Source: Actinoplanes campanulatus (GTDB taxonomy: Bacteria; Actinomycetota; Actinomycetes; Mycobacteriales; Micromonosporaceae). From it: a DNA stretch of 64,000 nucleotides. Below the pieces are notes generated by a model, which ran no database searches, was not told the DNA's origin, and saw only the letters and a program-made list of their open reading frames with translations. Shown piece by piece: positions 8,089 to 17,400 of the stretch; positions within the stretch are counted from its first letter, which is position 1, and the number at the start of each line of letters is the position of its first letter. The translations under genes were made by a program, and so were the position numbers. The stretch spans positions 1-64,000 of the forward strand of contig NZ_BMPW01000034.1 in assembly GCF_014647795.1 (NCBI RefSeq). The letters are read 5' to 3'.

Positions 8089-9510
8089 ATGGACGAGCAG
8101 CAGGCGACCAAGGACGGCGAAATCGGGACGCCGCCCGCTGCGCCGCCGCCCGCTAACGACGCCGAGGGGTTTGCTCCACCACCCCCGCCGGCGCCGGGTG
8201 CCCTGTGGGCCGCCTCGGACAGTGCGGCTCCCGTCTCCGACACCCCGGCCGCTCCGGCCGTCAAGGCGTCCGCGTCGGTCCCGGTCTCCGCAGCCCCGGC
8301 AGCGCCCGCCGCCGATGCGGCCAAGCCCGCCCCGGCCGCGCCCGCAGCCGCCCCCGCGGTCGGCTCCGCCAAGCCGGTCTCGGCCGCCCCCGCGGTCGTC
8401 TCGGCCAAACCCGTCTCGGCCGCTCCCAGCAGCGGGACCGCACGCGCCGCCGTGCCCGGATCCGTCAAGCCGGCCGCCGACGAGGTGCCCGCTTCCGCTC
8501 GCGCCACGGCACAACCGAAGGTCTACGGCTCGATCGCCTCGCTCGAAGAGCCCGCCGAGCCCGAGCCCGCCGACCCGGCGGATCCCAAGCCCTCCGACCC
8601 GGCGAAGCCCGAGCCGGACGGACCGGACGAACCGGAGAAAAAGCCGGAACCGGAGAAGCCCGAACCGGAGAAGCCTGCCGACCCGGACGAACCCGAGCCG
8701 TCGCAGCCGAGGCCGGTGCCCCGCCCCGGGCCGCCGAAACCGGCCGAACCGGCACCGATCGAGCCGGAGAAGCCACCGACACCGTTCCCGGTGCCGACCC
8801 CGGCGCCCGCACCCGGCCCGGTCCCGCCGGTCCCGCCGCCACCGAGCCCCGTCCCGCCCGGCCCGGTCCCACCCACCCCCGTGCCGCCGAGCCCGACCCC
8901 GCCCGGTCCAGGCCCGAGCCCGGTGCCGCCGGGTCCCGGCCCGAGCCCGGTGCCGCCGGGTCCCGGCCCGGGTCCGATCCCGGGCCCGGTGCCGCCGCCC
9001 CCGGTGATCGGGAACGGTCTGCCCAGCTACACCCTGCCGCCCAGTGACGCTCCGGCAGGCCTGCCACCGACCTCGTACGGCACCCCGCGCGGAACGCCGT
9101 ACCGGGGTTTCCCGTCGTCGCCGGAGAACATCGAGATGACCCAGCCGGTCCACACCGGAACGCCGTACCCGACCACCTACGGCAACCCGCCGACCACCCC
9201 GGTCAGCCCGACCTCGGGCGACGAGCCGCAACCGCGTGGGCAGGCCGGCACGGTCTACAGCACCGGCGGCTACCCGGCCATCGACATGACCATGCCGGTC
9301 TCCGACCCGGTGGAGAACTCCGGTTCGCTGACCGGGCACATCCTGGCCCAGGGCTGGTACGACGCCCCGGTCGACCAGCGCCGCAGCAACCTCAAGGTGG
9401 TCATCGCCATGCTCGCCGTCCTCGGCCTGCTGGTGACCGTGAGCCTGGTGTTCATCTTCACCGCCGGTGACGCCTTCACCGACTTCGTCGGCAATCTGAC
9501 GGGCAAGTAG
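8089..9510 (+). CDS. Proline-rich tail-anchored membrane protein
   Basis: 473 aa. The first ~310 residues are Ala/Pro/Glu-rich low complexity, including PKP/EKP repeats and a poly-proline block (PPGPGPSPVPPGPGP, residues about 240-300). A Gly/Tyr/Thr region follows, and a single hydrophobic helix VVIAMLAVLGLLVTVSLVFIF near the C-terminus (about 440-460). There is no N-terminal signal, so the bulk is probably cytoplasmic and tail-anchored. GGAGG is well placed before the ATG. No enzymatic domain is visible. Proline-rich arms of this type often carry protein partners; the role is unknown. Confidence 0.7.
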   Translation: MDEQQATKDGEIGTPPAAPPPANDAEGFAPPPPPAPGALWAASDSAAPVSDTPAAPAVKASASVPVSAAPAAPAADAAKPAPAAPAAAPAVGSAKPVSAAPAVVSAKPVSAAPSSGTARAAVPGSVKPAADEVPASARATAQPKVYGSIASLEEPAEPEPADPADPKPSDPAKPEPDGPDEPEKKPEPEKPEPEKPADPDEPEPSQPRPVPRPGPPKPAEPAPIEPEKPPTPFPVPTPAPAPGPVPPVPPPPSPVPPGPVPPTPVPPSPTPPGPGPSPVPPGPGPSPVPPGPGPGPIPGPVPPPPVIGNGLPSYTLPPSDAPAGLPPTSYGTPRGTPYRGFPSSPENIEMTQPVHTGTPYPTTYGNPPTTPVSPTSGDEPQPRGQAGTVYSTGGYPAIDMTMPVSDPVENSGSLTGHILAQGWYDAPVDQRRSNLKVVIAMLAVLGLLVTVSLVFIFTAGDAFTDFVGNLTGK

Positions 9511-9562
9511 CCAACATCACGTCACCGCGTGAGCAACTGACGCGAGTCCGACAGAAGCGCGA

Positions 9563-9589
9563 GGCCCCGGCGTTTTGCCGCTCGGGGCC
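9563..9589 (+). terminator. Hairpin terminator after the proline-rich gene
   Basis: GGCCCCG and CGGGGCC pair across a 13-base interior that itself contains a GCG/TTTT/GCC turn. It lies about 50 bases after the 9510 stop. The remaining 229 bases up to the helicase start contain no evident gene and are probably the promoter and a long leader of the helicase. Confidence 0.6.
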
Positions 9590-9818
9590 CGGCCGCCTAA
9601 GCTGGCGAGGTTTGCGCTTCGGGGTGAGCCGGCCCACTACCCGGCCGGAATGCGGTCGGATGTTTCGACGTTCACCCGTACACTGACTGTTAGTTGTTGA
9701 CGCGGCGTGCCCACCCGGTGCACGCCACGGGCGTTCTTGCGGGCATTTCAGCGGGCGGTTTCCGATCAGGGGCCGCGGCGGGCCATTCGCGAGCATGCGC
9801 CCCCGTAGAGAGGTTCTC

Positions 9819-11585
9819 TTGACCACTTTCGCTGATCCCAGCACGTTCCCGTCCGTCCTCGAGAGCACGACCCCCGACAGCGAGCCCGTCGAGCAGCCGG
9901 TCACCGAAAGTGACGTGCGTAGCTTCGCCGACCTGGGGCTCCCGTCCGAAATCGTTCGAGTCCTCAACCGTGAGGGCATCACCACCCCGTTCGAGATTCA
10001 GGCCGCGACCGTTCCGGACGCGCTGGCCGGCCGTGACGTGCTCGGCCGTGGCCAGACCGGTTCCGGCAAGACGCTGGCGTTCGGCCTGCCGGTCCTCGCT
10101 CGCACGGCGAAGGGCGGCCGCGCCCGCCCGCACTACCCGAAGGCCCTGATCCTGGTGCCGACCCGTGAGCTGGCCATGCAGGTCGCCGACTCGCTCATGC
10201 CGGTGGGCCGGGCGGTGGGTGTCTTCCTGAAGACCGCGGTCGGCGGCGTGCCGTACGACCGTCAGATGGACGCCCTGCGCCGCGGCGTCGAGGTGATCGT
10301 CGCCACCCCGGGCCGTCTCGCCGACCTGATCGAGCGGGGCGCCTGCAAGCTCGACGACGTCGAGATCACCGTGCTGGACGAGGCCGACCAGATGGCCGAC
10401 ATGGGCTTCCTGCCCGAGGTCACCGAGCTGCTGGCGAAGACCCCCGAGTCGGCGCAGCGCCTGCTCTTCTCGGCCACTCTGGACGGTGACGTCGACACCC
10501 TGGTGCAGCGGTTCATGCACGACCCGGTGACGCACTCGACCGCCCCGGCCGAGGCCAGCGTCTCCACCATGGAGCACCACCTGCTGCTGATCCCGCCGGC
10601 CGAGAAGTTCCCGATCACCTCGTGGATCGCGAACCGGGACGGCAAGACCATCGTCTTCGCCCGCACCCAGATGGGCGTGGACCGGCTGGTCGAGCAGCTG
10701 GCCGCGGTCGGTGTCCGGGCCGGCGCCCTGCACGGTGGCAAGACCCAGCGCGTCCGCACCCGGACGCTCGCCGAGTTCAAGGAAGGCCGGACGAACGTCC
10801 TGGTCGCGACGGACGTGGCGGCCCGTGGCATCCACGTCGACGGCATCTCGCTGGTCATGCACGTGGACCCGCCGAAGGACCCGAAGGACTACCTGCACCG
10901 GGCCGGCCGCACCGCGCGGGCCGGCGAGTCGGGCGCGGTCGTCACGCTGGTTCTGCCGAAGCAGCGGCGCAGCACCCAGGCGATGTTGTCGAAGGCCGGT
11001 GTCTCGCCGGGCGAGTTCCGGGTCCGCCTGGGCGACGAGAAGCTGGCCGAGGTCACCGGCGCCCGTGAGCCGAGCGGCGTCCCGGTGATCGAGGAGCCGG
11101 AGCCCCGTCGCGAGCGTTCCGGCGGTTCCCGTGGCCGCTTCGGCGACCGTCCCCGTGGCGACCGCCCGCAGCGTTCCTACGGCGACCGCCCGCAGCGTTC
11201 GTTCGGCGACCGCAACGAGCGCAACTTCGGCGACCGCCCGCAGCGTTCGTTCGGCGACCGGCCCCAGGGCGACCGCTCCCAGGGTGACCGCTCTTACGGT
11301 GACCGTCCGCAGCGCTCCTACGGCGACCGCCCCCAGGGTGACCGCTCCTACGGTGACCGTCCGCAGCGCTCCTACGGCGACCGCCCCCAGGGTGACCGCT
11401 CCTACGGTGACCGTCCCCAGGGCGACCGCTCGTTCGGCGACCGCCCGCAGCGCTCCTTCGGCGACCGGCCGGCCGGCGACCGCTTCGGCGACCGCCCGTC
11501 GGGTCAGCGCCGCGACGGCCAGCGCACCGACCGCCGCGAGGGCCCGAACCGTTTCGGCTCCTCCCGCCCGGCTCGCAGCCACTGA
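9819..11585 (+). CDS. DEAD-box ATP-dependent RNA helicase with repetitive basic tail
   Basis: About 588 aa. It unwinds RNA duplexes; homologues act in ribosome assembly and cold adaptation. Motifs: Q motif (FEIQAATVPDAL), I (GQTGSGKT), II (DEAD), III (SAT), VI (HRAGRTARAG). The core ends near residue 430. The last ~150 residues are built from GDRPQRSY, GDRPQGDRSY and GDRPQRSF units, an Arg/Gly/Tyr-rich disordered tail expected to bind RNA. TTG at 9819 is chosen because AGAGAGG lies five bases upstream; an ATG at 9795 is in frame but has no ribosome-binding site. The long 5' leader fits a temperature-regulated gene. Confidence 0.9.
   Translation: MTTFADPSTFPSVLESTTPDSEPVEQPVTESDVRSFADLGLPSEIVRVLNREGITTPFEIQAATVPDALAGRDVLGRGQTGSGKTLAFGLPVLARTAKGGRARPHYPKALILVPTRELAMQVADSLMPVGRAVGVFLKTAVGGVPYDRQMDALRRGVEVIVATPGRLADLIERGACKLDDVEITVLDEADQMADMGFLPEVTELLAKTPESAQRLLFSATLDGDVDTLVQRFMHDPVTHSTAPAEASVSTMEHHLLLIPPAEKFPITSWIANRDGKTIVFARTQMGVDRLVEQLAAVGVRAGALHGGKTQRVRTRTLAEFKEGRTNVLVATDVAARGIHVDGISLVMHVDPPKDPKDYLHRAGRTARAGESGAVVTLVLPKQRRSTQAMLSKAGVSPGEFRVRLGDEKLAEVTGAREPSGVPVIEEPEPRRERSGGSRGRFGDRPRGDRPQRSYGDRPQRSFGDRNERNFGDRPQRSFGDRPQGDRSQGDRSYGDRPQRSYGDRPQGDRSYGDRPQRSYGDRPQGDRSYGDRPQGDRSFGDRPQRSFGDRPAGDRFGDRPSGQRRDGQRTDRREGPNRFGSSRPARSH
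11145..11500 (+). repeat. In-frame 24/30-base repeats coding for the helicase tail
   Basis: Units coding GDRPQRSY/F (24 bases) and GDRPQGDRSY (30 bases) alternate about a dozen times in phase with the helicase frame. Third positions are nearly identical between copies, which indicates recent expansion rather than only protein-level selection. Confidence 0.85.
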
Positions 11586-11601
11586 TCAACTGAAGCACCA
11601 C

Positions 11602-11632
11602 GAAGCCCCGGCCGCCTACGCGCCGGGGCTTC
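11602..11632 (+). terminator. Terminator of the helicase gene
   Basis: GAAGCCCCGG and CCGGGGCTTC form a perfect 10-bp stem with an 11-base loop, 17 bases after the stop codon, followed by GCCCTTTCT. Confidence 0.8.
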
Positions 11633-11646
11633 GCCCTTTCTGACGT

Positions 11647-11932
11647 CTGCCGCGGCCTCCGCTTCCCTCCCCCGCTTCTCCCCTTCTTGTACGGGCTGCG
11701 CCGCCCCCGCCGAATCCTGGCCGTCCCGTGGCACCCCGCGACCATCTGCCGGGTCAGGCCCGCGACGCGCCCGCCGGGCTTAGATCGGTTCTCCAGCCAG
11801 CCCGACCACCGATCTAAGCCCGGCGGGCGCGGCACAGGCTCGAGTGGCACGTGATCGCGTGAACCGGCGGGACGGGAAGGATTCGGCGGGGGCGGCGCAG
11901 CCCGTACAAGAAAAGGAAAGCGCGCCGCGGCA
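11647..11932. repeat. Very large imperfect palindrome
   Basis: Centre: perfect 23-bp arms at 11767-11789 and 11808-11830 (begin GCGCCCGCCGGGCTTAGATC) around an 18-base loop. Outside: 43-bp arms at 11686-11728 and 11868-11910 (from CTTGTACGGGCTGCGCCGCC) with only two mismatches; weaker pairing continues to about 11647 and 11932 and through the spacers. In effect two inverted copies of a ~140-base unit. It fills the 11586-11956 gap together with the helicase terminator; no gene is seen there. Confidence 0.75.
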
Positions 11933-11956
11933 GGGAGAAAAAGGTAGGTTACCGGC

Positions 11957-12580
11957 ATGCCGTTGCCTATCGCCCTGTTCTGGGAGCGCAAGGACGTGCC
12001 CGGCGCCGAGCACGCCATGCTGGATGTGGATCGGTATGTGCAGGGGACGATCCTGGCCGCCGCGCCGGTGCCCTATTCCTGCCGTTATGAGGTGCAGACC
12101 GGGCCGGACGGGGCGACGAGCCGGCTGGACGCGCGCGCGGAGGGCGCCGGCTGGGCGCGGACCGTGCGCCTGGAGCTGGCGGCGGGACGCTGGCGGGTGA
12201 CCGCCTCCGAGCAGGGTGACCTCGACGCGGCGCTGGTGGCGAACGGGCACGCCCGCGCCGGGCAGCCCGGCTGTGAGGACCCGGATCTGCTCTACGGCGC
12301 CTTCGACGCCGATCTGGGCGGCTCCCCGCTGTTCAACACGCTGCCGATCCGCCGGCTCGGTCTGCTGCGGGCGGATGCGGGCGTGTCGCACCGGCTCAGC
12401 GTGGCCTGGGTGCTGGTGCCCAGCCTGGAGGTGGTGCAGGCGGACCAGATCTACACGTCGCTGGGCGACCGGCGGATCCGGTTCGCCAGTGAGACGTTCA
12501 GCGCCGACCTGACCTGTGACGACGACGGCTTCGTCGAGGACTACCCGGGGCTGGCGCGGCGGATCAGGTTCGCTGCTTGA
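11957..12580 (+). CDS. Putative glycolipid-binding protein (DUF1089-like)
   Basis: 207 aa, soluble, no signal peptide. The pattern WARTVRLELAAGRWRV, ADLGGSPLFNTLPIRRL and WVLVPSLEVVQADQIYTSLGDRRIRF matches the putative glycolipid-binding family (Glycolipid_bind/DUF1089) in length and motifs, recognised from memory rather than by search. Molecular function is unproven in the family. The 3' end overlaps the convergent metallopeptidase gene by 17 bases. The ATG follows AGAAAAAGGTAGG. Confidence 0.6.
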   Translation: MPLPIALFWERKDVPGAEHAMLDVDRYVQGTILAAAPVPYSCRYEVQTGPDGATSRLDARAEGAGWARTVRLELAAGRWRVTASEQGDLDAALVANGHARAGQPGCEDPDLLYGAFDADLGGSPLFNTLPIRRLGLLRADAGVSHRLSVAWVLVPSLEVVQADQIYTSLGDRRIRFASETFSADLTCDDDGFVEDYPGLARRIRFAA

Positions 12581-13838
12581 TCCAGCTGACGCAGGCCTTG
12601 TCGACGTTCTTGAAGGGCGTGCCGAAGGCGGCCCGGGAGGCCGGGTCGAGCTCCTCGCCGAGCTGAACCACCCGGTCGACGAAGTCGAGCAGCTTCTTGT
12701 CGCCGTACTTGGCGGCCATGCAGCCGGCCGCGAAGTGCCCGGTGGCGTAGAGCGTGGCGACGGTGAGGTCGTCCGACTTGGCGGTGAGAGGCTTCACGAC
12801 GACCGTCTTCAGGTCGCCGCGCTGGCCGAAGGAGTAGCTCAGCAGGTCCTTGTTGTAGGTGGCCCCGGGCTTGGCGGGCAGGAAGCCGATGTACTCGGCG
12901 ATGCCCTCGATCAGCCAGAGGTCCTTCTCCTCGTCGTAGTTGGTGGACGAGGCGCGGGTCACCACGTGGGCCAGCTCGTGCTGGATGATCGTGGTGAGCT
13001 CCTTGTTCGAGGACGGCATCTCGCTGATCCGGACCACCACGTCGCCGCCGACCCGGCCGAGCGGCAGCTGGTACGCCACCGACCAGGCCGGGTATTTCCC
13101 GCCGTACCAGCTGTTCCACGACTTGTTGTCGGCCAGGTAGACCCGGTAGCGGGCCTGCGGGTTACCGGTGTATCCGGCGTACCGGTCGGCGACGGCGGCG
13201 GCCTTCTCGGCGACCTGGAGCACCCGGTTCAGGTGTTTACGCTGGGCCGGCGGCGCGGCCACGATGACCCGCCGGCCGGTCGCGAAGGCGAGCTGGGTGT
13301 ACTCCCACGGCGCCGGCTGGAGGTAGTTCTCCTTGCCGGAGCCGGCCATCCCGGTGATCACGTAGGAGCCGCCGCGGGGCTTCCAGGTGAGTTTGTAGCC
13401 GACGTTCGGGTTGCCACCGCCGTCGCGGCAGAGCTGGGTGCTGAAGCAGTAGTCGAGCTGGAAGCCGACGTTCATCCAGCCGGCCGTCGGCGGCAGTTGC
13501 TCGATGGTCAGTTTGGTGTAGGAGATCTCGAGCGCTCGCAGGTTGCGGAAGATGGCCCGGTAGCGCTGCTGCAACTTGGTGTCGACCGGGGCGAGCCAGC
13601 CCTTCTCGTCGCCCTTCACCAACGCGTCGACCTGAGCTTCGAGCAGCGCCTCGACCTGCTCGAGCGGGGTGGGCGGGGCCTTCGGCTCGATCGTCACGCG
13701 GCGGGCCGCGACGGCCGTGTCGCCGTCGCCGGTCGGCCACAGCACGATGCCGGCCGACGCCACCGCCACCAGGGCCACGAGCAGCACGGCCCCGAGACGT
13801 GAGTTTCTTCCATCCCCCATGGACGAGGATCTAATCAC
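12564..13838 (-). CDS. Membrane-anchored zinc metallopeptidase (peptidase MA-like)
   Basis: 424 aa. An N-terminal membrane helix (LGAVLLVALVAVASAGIVLW, residues about 14-33) anchors an extracellular protein. The C-terminal domain has HELAH in TIIQHELAHVVTRAS (about residue 295) and a downstream Glu in LWLIEGIAEYIG, the gluzincin arrangement of peptidase MA-like proteins. The central part (about 90-190) resembles a nuclear-transport-factor-like accessory fold but this is a guess. Start: GTG at 13838 with GAAGAGG very close upstream; an ATG six codons later is an alternative. Confidence 0.7.
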   Translation of the reverse strand: MIRSSSMGDGRNSRLGAVLLVALVAVASAGIVLWPTGDGDTAVAARRVTIEPKAPPTPLEQVEALLEAQVDALVKGDEKGWLAPVDTKLQQRYRAIFRNLRALEISYTKLTIEQLPPTAGWMNVGFQLDYCFSTQLCRDGGGNPNVGYKLTWKPRGGSYVITGMAGSGKENYLQPAPWEYTQLAFATGRRVIVAAPPAQRKHLNRVLQVAEKAAAVADRYAGYTGNPQARYRVYLADNKSWNSWYGGKYPAWSVAYQLPLGRVGGDVVVRISEMPSSNKELTTIIQHELAHVVTRASSTNYDEEKDLWLIEGIAEYIGFLPAKPGATYNKDLLSYSFGQRGDLKTVVVKPLTAKSDDLTVATLYATGHFAAGCMAAKYGDKKLLDFVDRVVQLGEELDPASRAAFGTPFKNVDKACVSWIKQRT

Positions 13839-13854
13839 GCCTCTTCAGCGCACG

Positions 13855-14952
13855 TCACCCGGGCCATCCACCATCGTCAAGGAATCGGCGGATCACCCCG
13901 GAGTACGACGAAAGGTCCAGTTCCTGGGCGCCCACCCAGGCGTCGGAGTAATAGGTGTCGGCGTAGCGTTCGCCACCGTCGCAGATGAGCGTCACCACCG
14001 ATCCGGTACGCCCGGACGCCAGCATCTCGGCGATGAGCCGGAACGCGCCCCACAGGTTGGTGCCGGTCGAGCCGCCGACCCGCCGGCCCAGCACAGCCGA
14101 GCCGGCACGCATCGCGGCCAGGGAAGCGGCGTCCGGGACGTGGATCATCCGGTCCACCACCGAGGGCAGGAAGGACGCCTCCACCCGGGGGCGGCCGATC
14201 CCCTCGATGCGGGAGCCGCGGCCGGTCACGACACTCCAGTCACCGGCGAGATAAGCCTGCCAGAACGCCGACCCCTCGGGGTCGACAACGCAGACCTTGG
14301 TGTCGAGGCGGCGGTAGCGGGCGTACCGGCCGATGGTGGCACTGGTGCCGCCGGTGCCGGCGCCGACCACGATCCAGGCCGGGACCGGGTGCCGTTCACG
14401 CTCCAGCTGGGCGTAGATCGACTCGGCGATGTTGTTGTTGCCGCGCCAGTCGGTGGCCCGCTCGGCGTACGTGAACTGGTCCATGAAGTGCCCGTCCAGC
14501 TCGGCCGCGAGCCGCCGCGCCTCGGCGACCACCTGGGTCGGATCACTCACCAGGTGGCATCGGCCGCCCTGGAACTCGATCAGTGAGATCTTCTCCGGCG
14601 AGGTGGCGGCCGGCATCACGGCGATGAACGGCAGGCCGAGCATTCGCGCGAAATAGGCCTCGCTCACCGCGGTCGATCCGGACGACGCTTCCACGATGGT
14701 CGTGCTCGGCCCGATCCAGCCATTGCAGAGCGCATACAGGAAAAGCGATCGTGCCAGGCGATGCTTCAGTGAACCGGTGGGGTGCGACGACTCGTCCTTG
14801 AGGTAAAGGTCGATGCCCCAGGCCGCGGGAAGTGGGAAGGGCAGCAGGTGGGTGTCGGCGGACCGGTTGGCGTCGGCCTCGACCTGACCGATGGCCTCAC
14901 GTGCCCAGTCGCGGTTGACCCGCTCGCAGCGCCCAAAGTCGGTGATCTCCAT
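13855..14952 (-). CDS. cds1: PLP-dependent cysteine synthase-family enzyme (Cds1-like cysteine desulfhydrase)
   Basis: 365 aa, fold type II PLP enzyme. [12 protein letters not shown] carries the Schiff-base Lys; the substrate loop is [16 protein letters not shown] and the phosphate-binding loop is [14 protein letters not shown]. The N-terminus [11 protein letters not shown] and the length match the Cds1 group of mycobacteria and other actinobacteria, which degrade cysteine to pyruvate, ammonia and sulfide; OASS-type cysteine synthase is the alternative. The ATG overlaps the stop of the upstream Lrp gene (TAATG), so the regulator probably controls amino-acid-responsive expression. Confidence 0.75.
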   Translation of the reverse strand: MEITDFGRCERVNRDWAREAIGQVEADANRSADTHLLPFPLPAAWGIDLYLKDESSHPTGSLKHRLARSLFLYALCNGWIGPSTTIVEASSGSTAVSEAYFARMLGLPFIAVMPAATSPEKISLIEFQGGRCHLVSDPTQVVAEARRLAAELDGHFMDQFTYAERATDWRGNNNIAESIYAQLERERHPVPAWIVVGAGTGGTSATIGRYARYRRLDTKVCVVDPEGSAFWQAYLAGDWSVVTGRGSRIEGIGRPRVEASFLPSVVDRMIHVPDAASLAAMRAGSAVLGRRVGGSTGTNLWGAFRLIAEMLASGRTGSVVTLICDGGERYADTYYSDAWVGAQELDLSSYSGVIRRFLDDGGWPG

Positions 14953-15401
14953 TACCCGAGGCCCGGCTGAGGACGGTTCTCCCACTTGGTGGAGAGAGCA
15001 ATCGCGGTCCGGGTCGATGCGACGCCCGGGGTCCGGTTGATCCGCACGATCAGCTGCTCCAGTTCGGCGATCGTGCCGACCCGCACGATGAGCTGGTAGG
15101 ACTCCACGCCGGCCATGAAATAGCAGCTCTCCACCTCGGGCATGGCGCGGACCGCGGCGAGGACGTCGTCGGTGTCGGCGCCCGAGTCCTCGATGATGCC
15201 GATCAGCGCGGTCACACCGAGCCCGATCGCCTCGTGGTCGATGTCGGCCCGGTAACCGCGGATGGTCCCGGCGGTCTCGAGCTTACCGACTCGCTCGTGC
15301 ACGGCGGGGGCGGAGAGGCCGACCTTGCGGGCGAGCTCGGCGTACGACGAGCGGGCGTTCTCTCGTAGCAGGTCGATCAGCCGGAGGTCGATGGAGTCCA
15401 T
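14952..15401 (-). CDS. Lrp/AsnC-family transcriptional regulator
   Basis: 149 aa. N-terminal winged HTH ([42 protein letters not shown]) and C-terminal RAM/AsnC ligand domain (about 70-140, including [21 protein letters not shown]). Translationally coupled to the cysteine-desulfhydrase gene. Members sense amino acids; cysteine is the likely effector here from context, as with Lrp-type CdsR/CyuR regulators (inference). Confidence 0.88.
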   Translation of the reverse strand: MDSIDLRLIDLLRENARSSYAELARKVGLSAPAVHERVGKLETAGTIRGYRADIDHEAIGLGVTALIGIIEDSGADTDDVLAAVRAMPEVESCYFMAGVESYQLIVRVGTIAELEQLIVRINRTPGVASTRTAIALSTKWENRPQPGLG

Positions 15402-15616
15402 GGGAGAAACCCTAATCGGGTGGCGCTCCGGCCTTCACGCCCGGTAGCGGCGAATGGACGGCAGGATAATGACCACTGTCGCAATCGGGGCTTTTTCCGC
15501 ATTTCACGGACTTGGTTCAGGGGCGGTGCTCTAATGACTTTACGTCCCGATCGAGCACGCCGACACTCACCGTGACCACCGGCCGCTCCAGATAACCGAA
15601 AACCGAGGAGGGGGTT

Positions 15617-15892
15617 GTGGACACTGGAGATCGTCTGCTGACACCGGGCGAGGTGGCCGCGTTGTTCCGCGTCGACCCCAAAACGGTCACGCGCTGGGCC
15701 GCCGCCGGACGGATCGGCAGTATCCGTACTCCGGGTGGACACCGCCGATTCCGTGAATCCGAAGTGCGTGCGCTCCTTGAAGGCGATGGTGTGATCGAGG
15801 AGATGCGCGAGGACGACGCCGCTAACAAGCCCCGCAACAACGGCCCGAGCCATCCCGGGCCGGGCTACGGGCCGCCCAACGGCCTGCGCTAG
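15617..15892 (+). CDS. bldC: BldC-family developmental transcriptional regulator
   Basis: 91 aa, one MerR-type helix-turn-helix: LLTPGEVAALFRVDPKTVTRWAAAGRIGSIRTPGGHRRFRESEVRALLEG is very close to Streptomyces BldC, which binds head-to-tail on direct repeats and delays or times sporulation. Here it has a longer, charged C-terminal tail than the 68-aa Streptomyces protein. GTG start with GAGGAGGGGG upstream. The 3' end overlaps the convergent ubiX stop by four bases. Confidence 0.9.
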   Translation: MDTGDRLLTPGEVAALFRVDPKTVTRWAAAGRIGSIRTPGGHRRFRESEVRALLEGDGVIEEMREDDAANKPRNNGPSHPGPGYGPPNGLR

Positions 15893-16512
15893 GCGCGTCC
15901 CTCACCCAGATCGCCGGCCCATCTGCGGAAGAGCGTGTGGGGTACGCCCAGCGCGTCGAGCACTTTTCCGGCCACGAAATCGATCAGTTGCTGTGCTGTC
16001 GCGCCGGCCCCGGAGCCGTAGAAGCCGGGGCTGGCCGGCAGCACCACCGCCCCGGCGTCGTGCAGGGCGATCAGATGCTCCAGATGACTGCGGGTGACCG
16101 GAGTCTCCCGGGGCACGATCACCGTACGGCGCCGTTCTTTCAGATTCACCTCGGCCGCGCGCTGGAGCAGGTCCTTGGAGAGCCCGATGGCGATGCCCGC
16201 GCAGGCCGCGGTGCTCGCCGGCACCACGACCATCCCACGGGCCGGGTAGGAGCCGCTGCTCGGGCCGGCGGCCAGGTCCCCGGCCGGCCAGTAGGCCAGA
16301 TCGCCGAGGTCCCGGCCCAGCCAGGCGGCCACGTCGTCCTTCCAGTGCGCGTCCCGGACCGTCGCGCCGGTCTCGTCCAGCAGAGTCAGCCGGGCGGCCC
16401 GGGAGACCACCAGGTCGACGGATTCGCCGGCGTCCAGCAGGGCGGTGAGCACCTCCTTGGCGTACGGGGTGCCGGAGGCGCCGGAGACGCCGACGATCCA
16501 GGGTTCGCGCAT
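15889..16512 (-). CDS. ubiX: UbiX-family flavin prenyltransferase
   Basis: 207 aa. It makes prenylated FMN, the cofactor of UbiD decarboxylases. WIVGVSGASGTPYAKEVLTAL is the N-terminal FMN-binding motif; VVVPASTAACAGIAIGLSKDLLQRAAEVNLKERR and VIVPRETPVTRSHLEHL are diagnostic. With ubiD and the UbiA-type prenyltransferase 1-4 kb away it supplies the late decarboxylation step of the futalosine menaquinone pathway. Confidence 0.9.
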   Translation of the reverse strand: MREPWIVGVSGASGTPYAKEVLTALLDAGESVDLVVSRAARLTLLDETGATVRDAHWKDDVAAWLGRDLGDLAYWPAGDLAAGPSSGSYPARGMVVVPASTAACAGIAIGLSKDLLQRAAEVNLKERRRTVIVPRETPVTRSHLEHLIALHDAGAVVLPASPGFYGSGAGATAQQLIDFVAGKVLDALGVPHTLFRRWAGDLGEGRA

Positions 16513-16524
16513 GTCACCAGTGTG

Positions 16525-17400
16525 CTACTCGCCCTTGTACAGGTACTCCGCCGGGACCGCTTCGGTGACCGGGACCCAGGTCGAGTAGTCGCCCGGGGTG
16601 GACACCTCCATCGAGTCGAGGATCTTCCGCGCCTCAGCCTTCGAGATCGAGCCGGTGATGATCACCTCGTGACCGTCGTCGACCACCCGATATCCGGTGC
16701 AGCCACAGTTGGCCGCGCCGGCTGGGTCCCGCCCCTGCAGCACGATCTGGATGTTTCCCCTGGTCCCGTCGATGCCCTCGTAGCGGCGGCTCACTGGGGA
16801 ACGCATCGACGCGGTCGGCAGGAAGGTGGCCGTGGCGAACTCGTTGGGTGAGTCCGGGCTGACCGCCCGCAACCAGAACCCGTCGGGCACATGGCCGACC
16901 TTGAAGGGGAGTTTGACCGGCTGCTCCGGGGCGAGGGCGAAGCCCTCGGCCACCTCTCTGACCTGTGCGCGTGTCGCGCCCGGGTGTTCCGGCGTGAGCA
17001 CCGCGAACGCGTTGTCAGCGTACTCCCAGACCAGGGTCTCGCCGGGGAACCCGGCCGCGGAGACCGTGAACGCCGGCCGGCCCTTGATCGGGTCCATGTC
17101 GGCGGCCCGCTTCAGGCCCAGCCGGGTCAGCGGGTCGATGCCGGGCTCGTAGGCCACCAGCGACATCGTCGGTGACATGCCTTTTTTCGGAACGACCCCG
17201 GCGCCGGTGTAGCCGGGGCCGAAGTTTCCCGGGTCACCTACCCGGAACGAGGCCGTCCGATAGCCGCGGAACCGGGCGACGGACGGGATCAGGTACTCCG
17301 GGGCCGGCGCCGGGCCGACCGACGCGGCCGGCTGCGGCAGGTTCGGCGCCGGACCCCGGGTGACGATCTGCGGGACTGTTCGCGCCGCCACCACGGGCGG
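16525..17400 (-). pseudogene. 3' remnant of a sigma-factor-linked secreted/anchored protein
   Basis: About 290 residues of coherent protein (from VPQIVTRGPAPNLPQ to YLKGE-like end YLYKGE), including LPFKVGHVPDGFWLRAV and HEVIITGSISKAEARKILDSM. No start, signal or membrane helix is present: going upstream the reading frame enters the ECF sigma fragment in another frame. In related genomes a gene of this type follows an ECF sigma gene; the 5' part seems deleted together with the 3' part of sigma. An internal start (for example MSPTMSLVAYEPG) could still give a short product. Confidence 0.55.

Noticed and set aside
11145-11500. Regular short repeats as a CRISPR array
   Set aside because: The repeats are in frame with the helicase, have no unique spacers and code for a plausible disordered tail; no cas genes are present.
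11053-12018. Antisense 321-codon frame across the helicase tail and palindrome
   Set aside because: Arg/Gly-rich low-complexity product that mirrors the repeat and crosses the terminator and the palindrome; no start signal.
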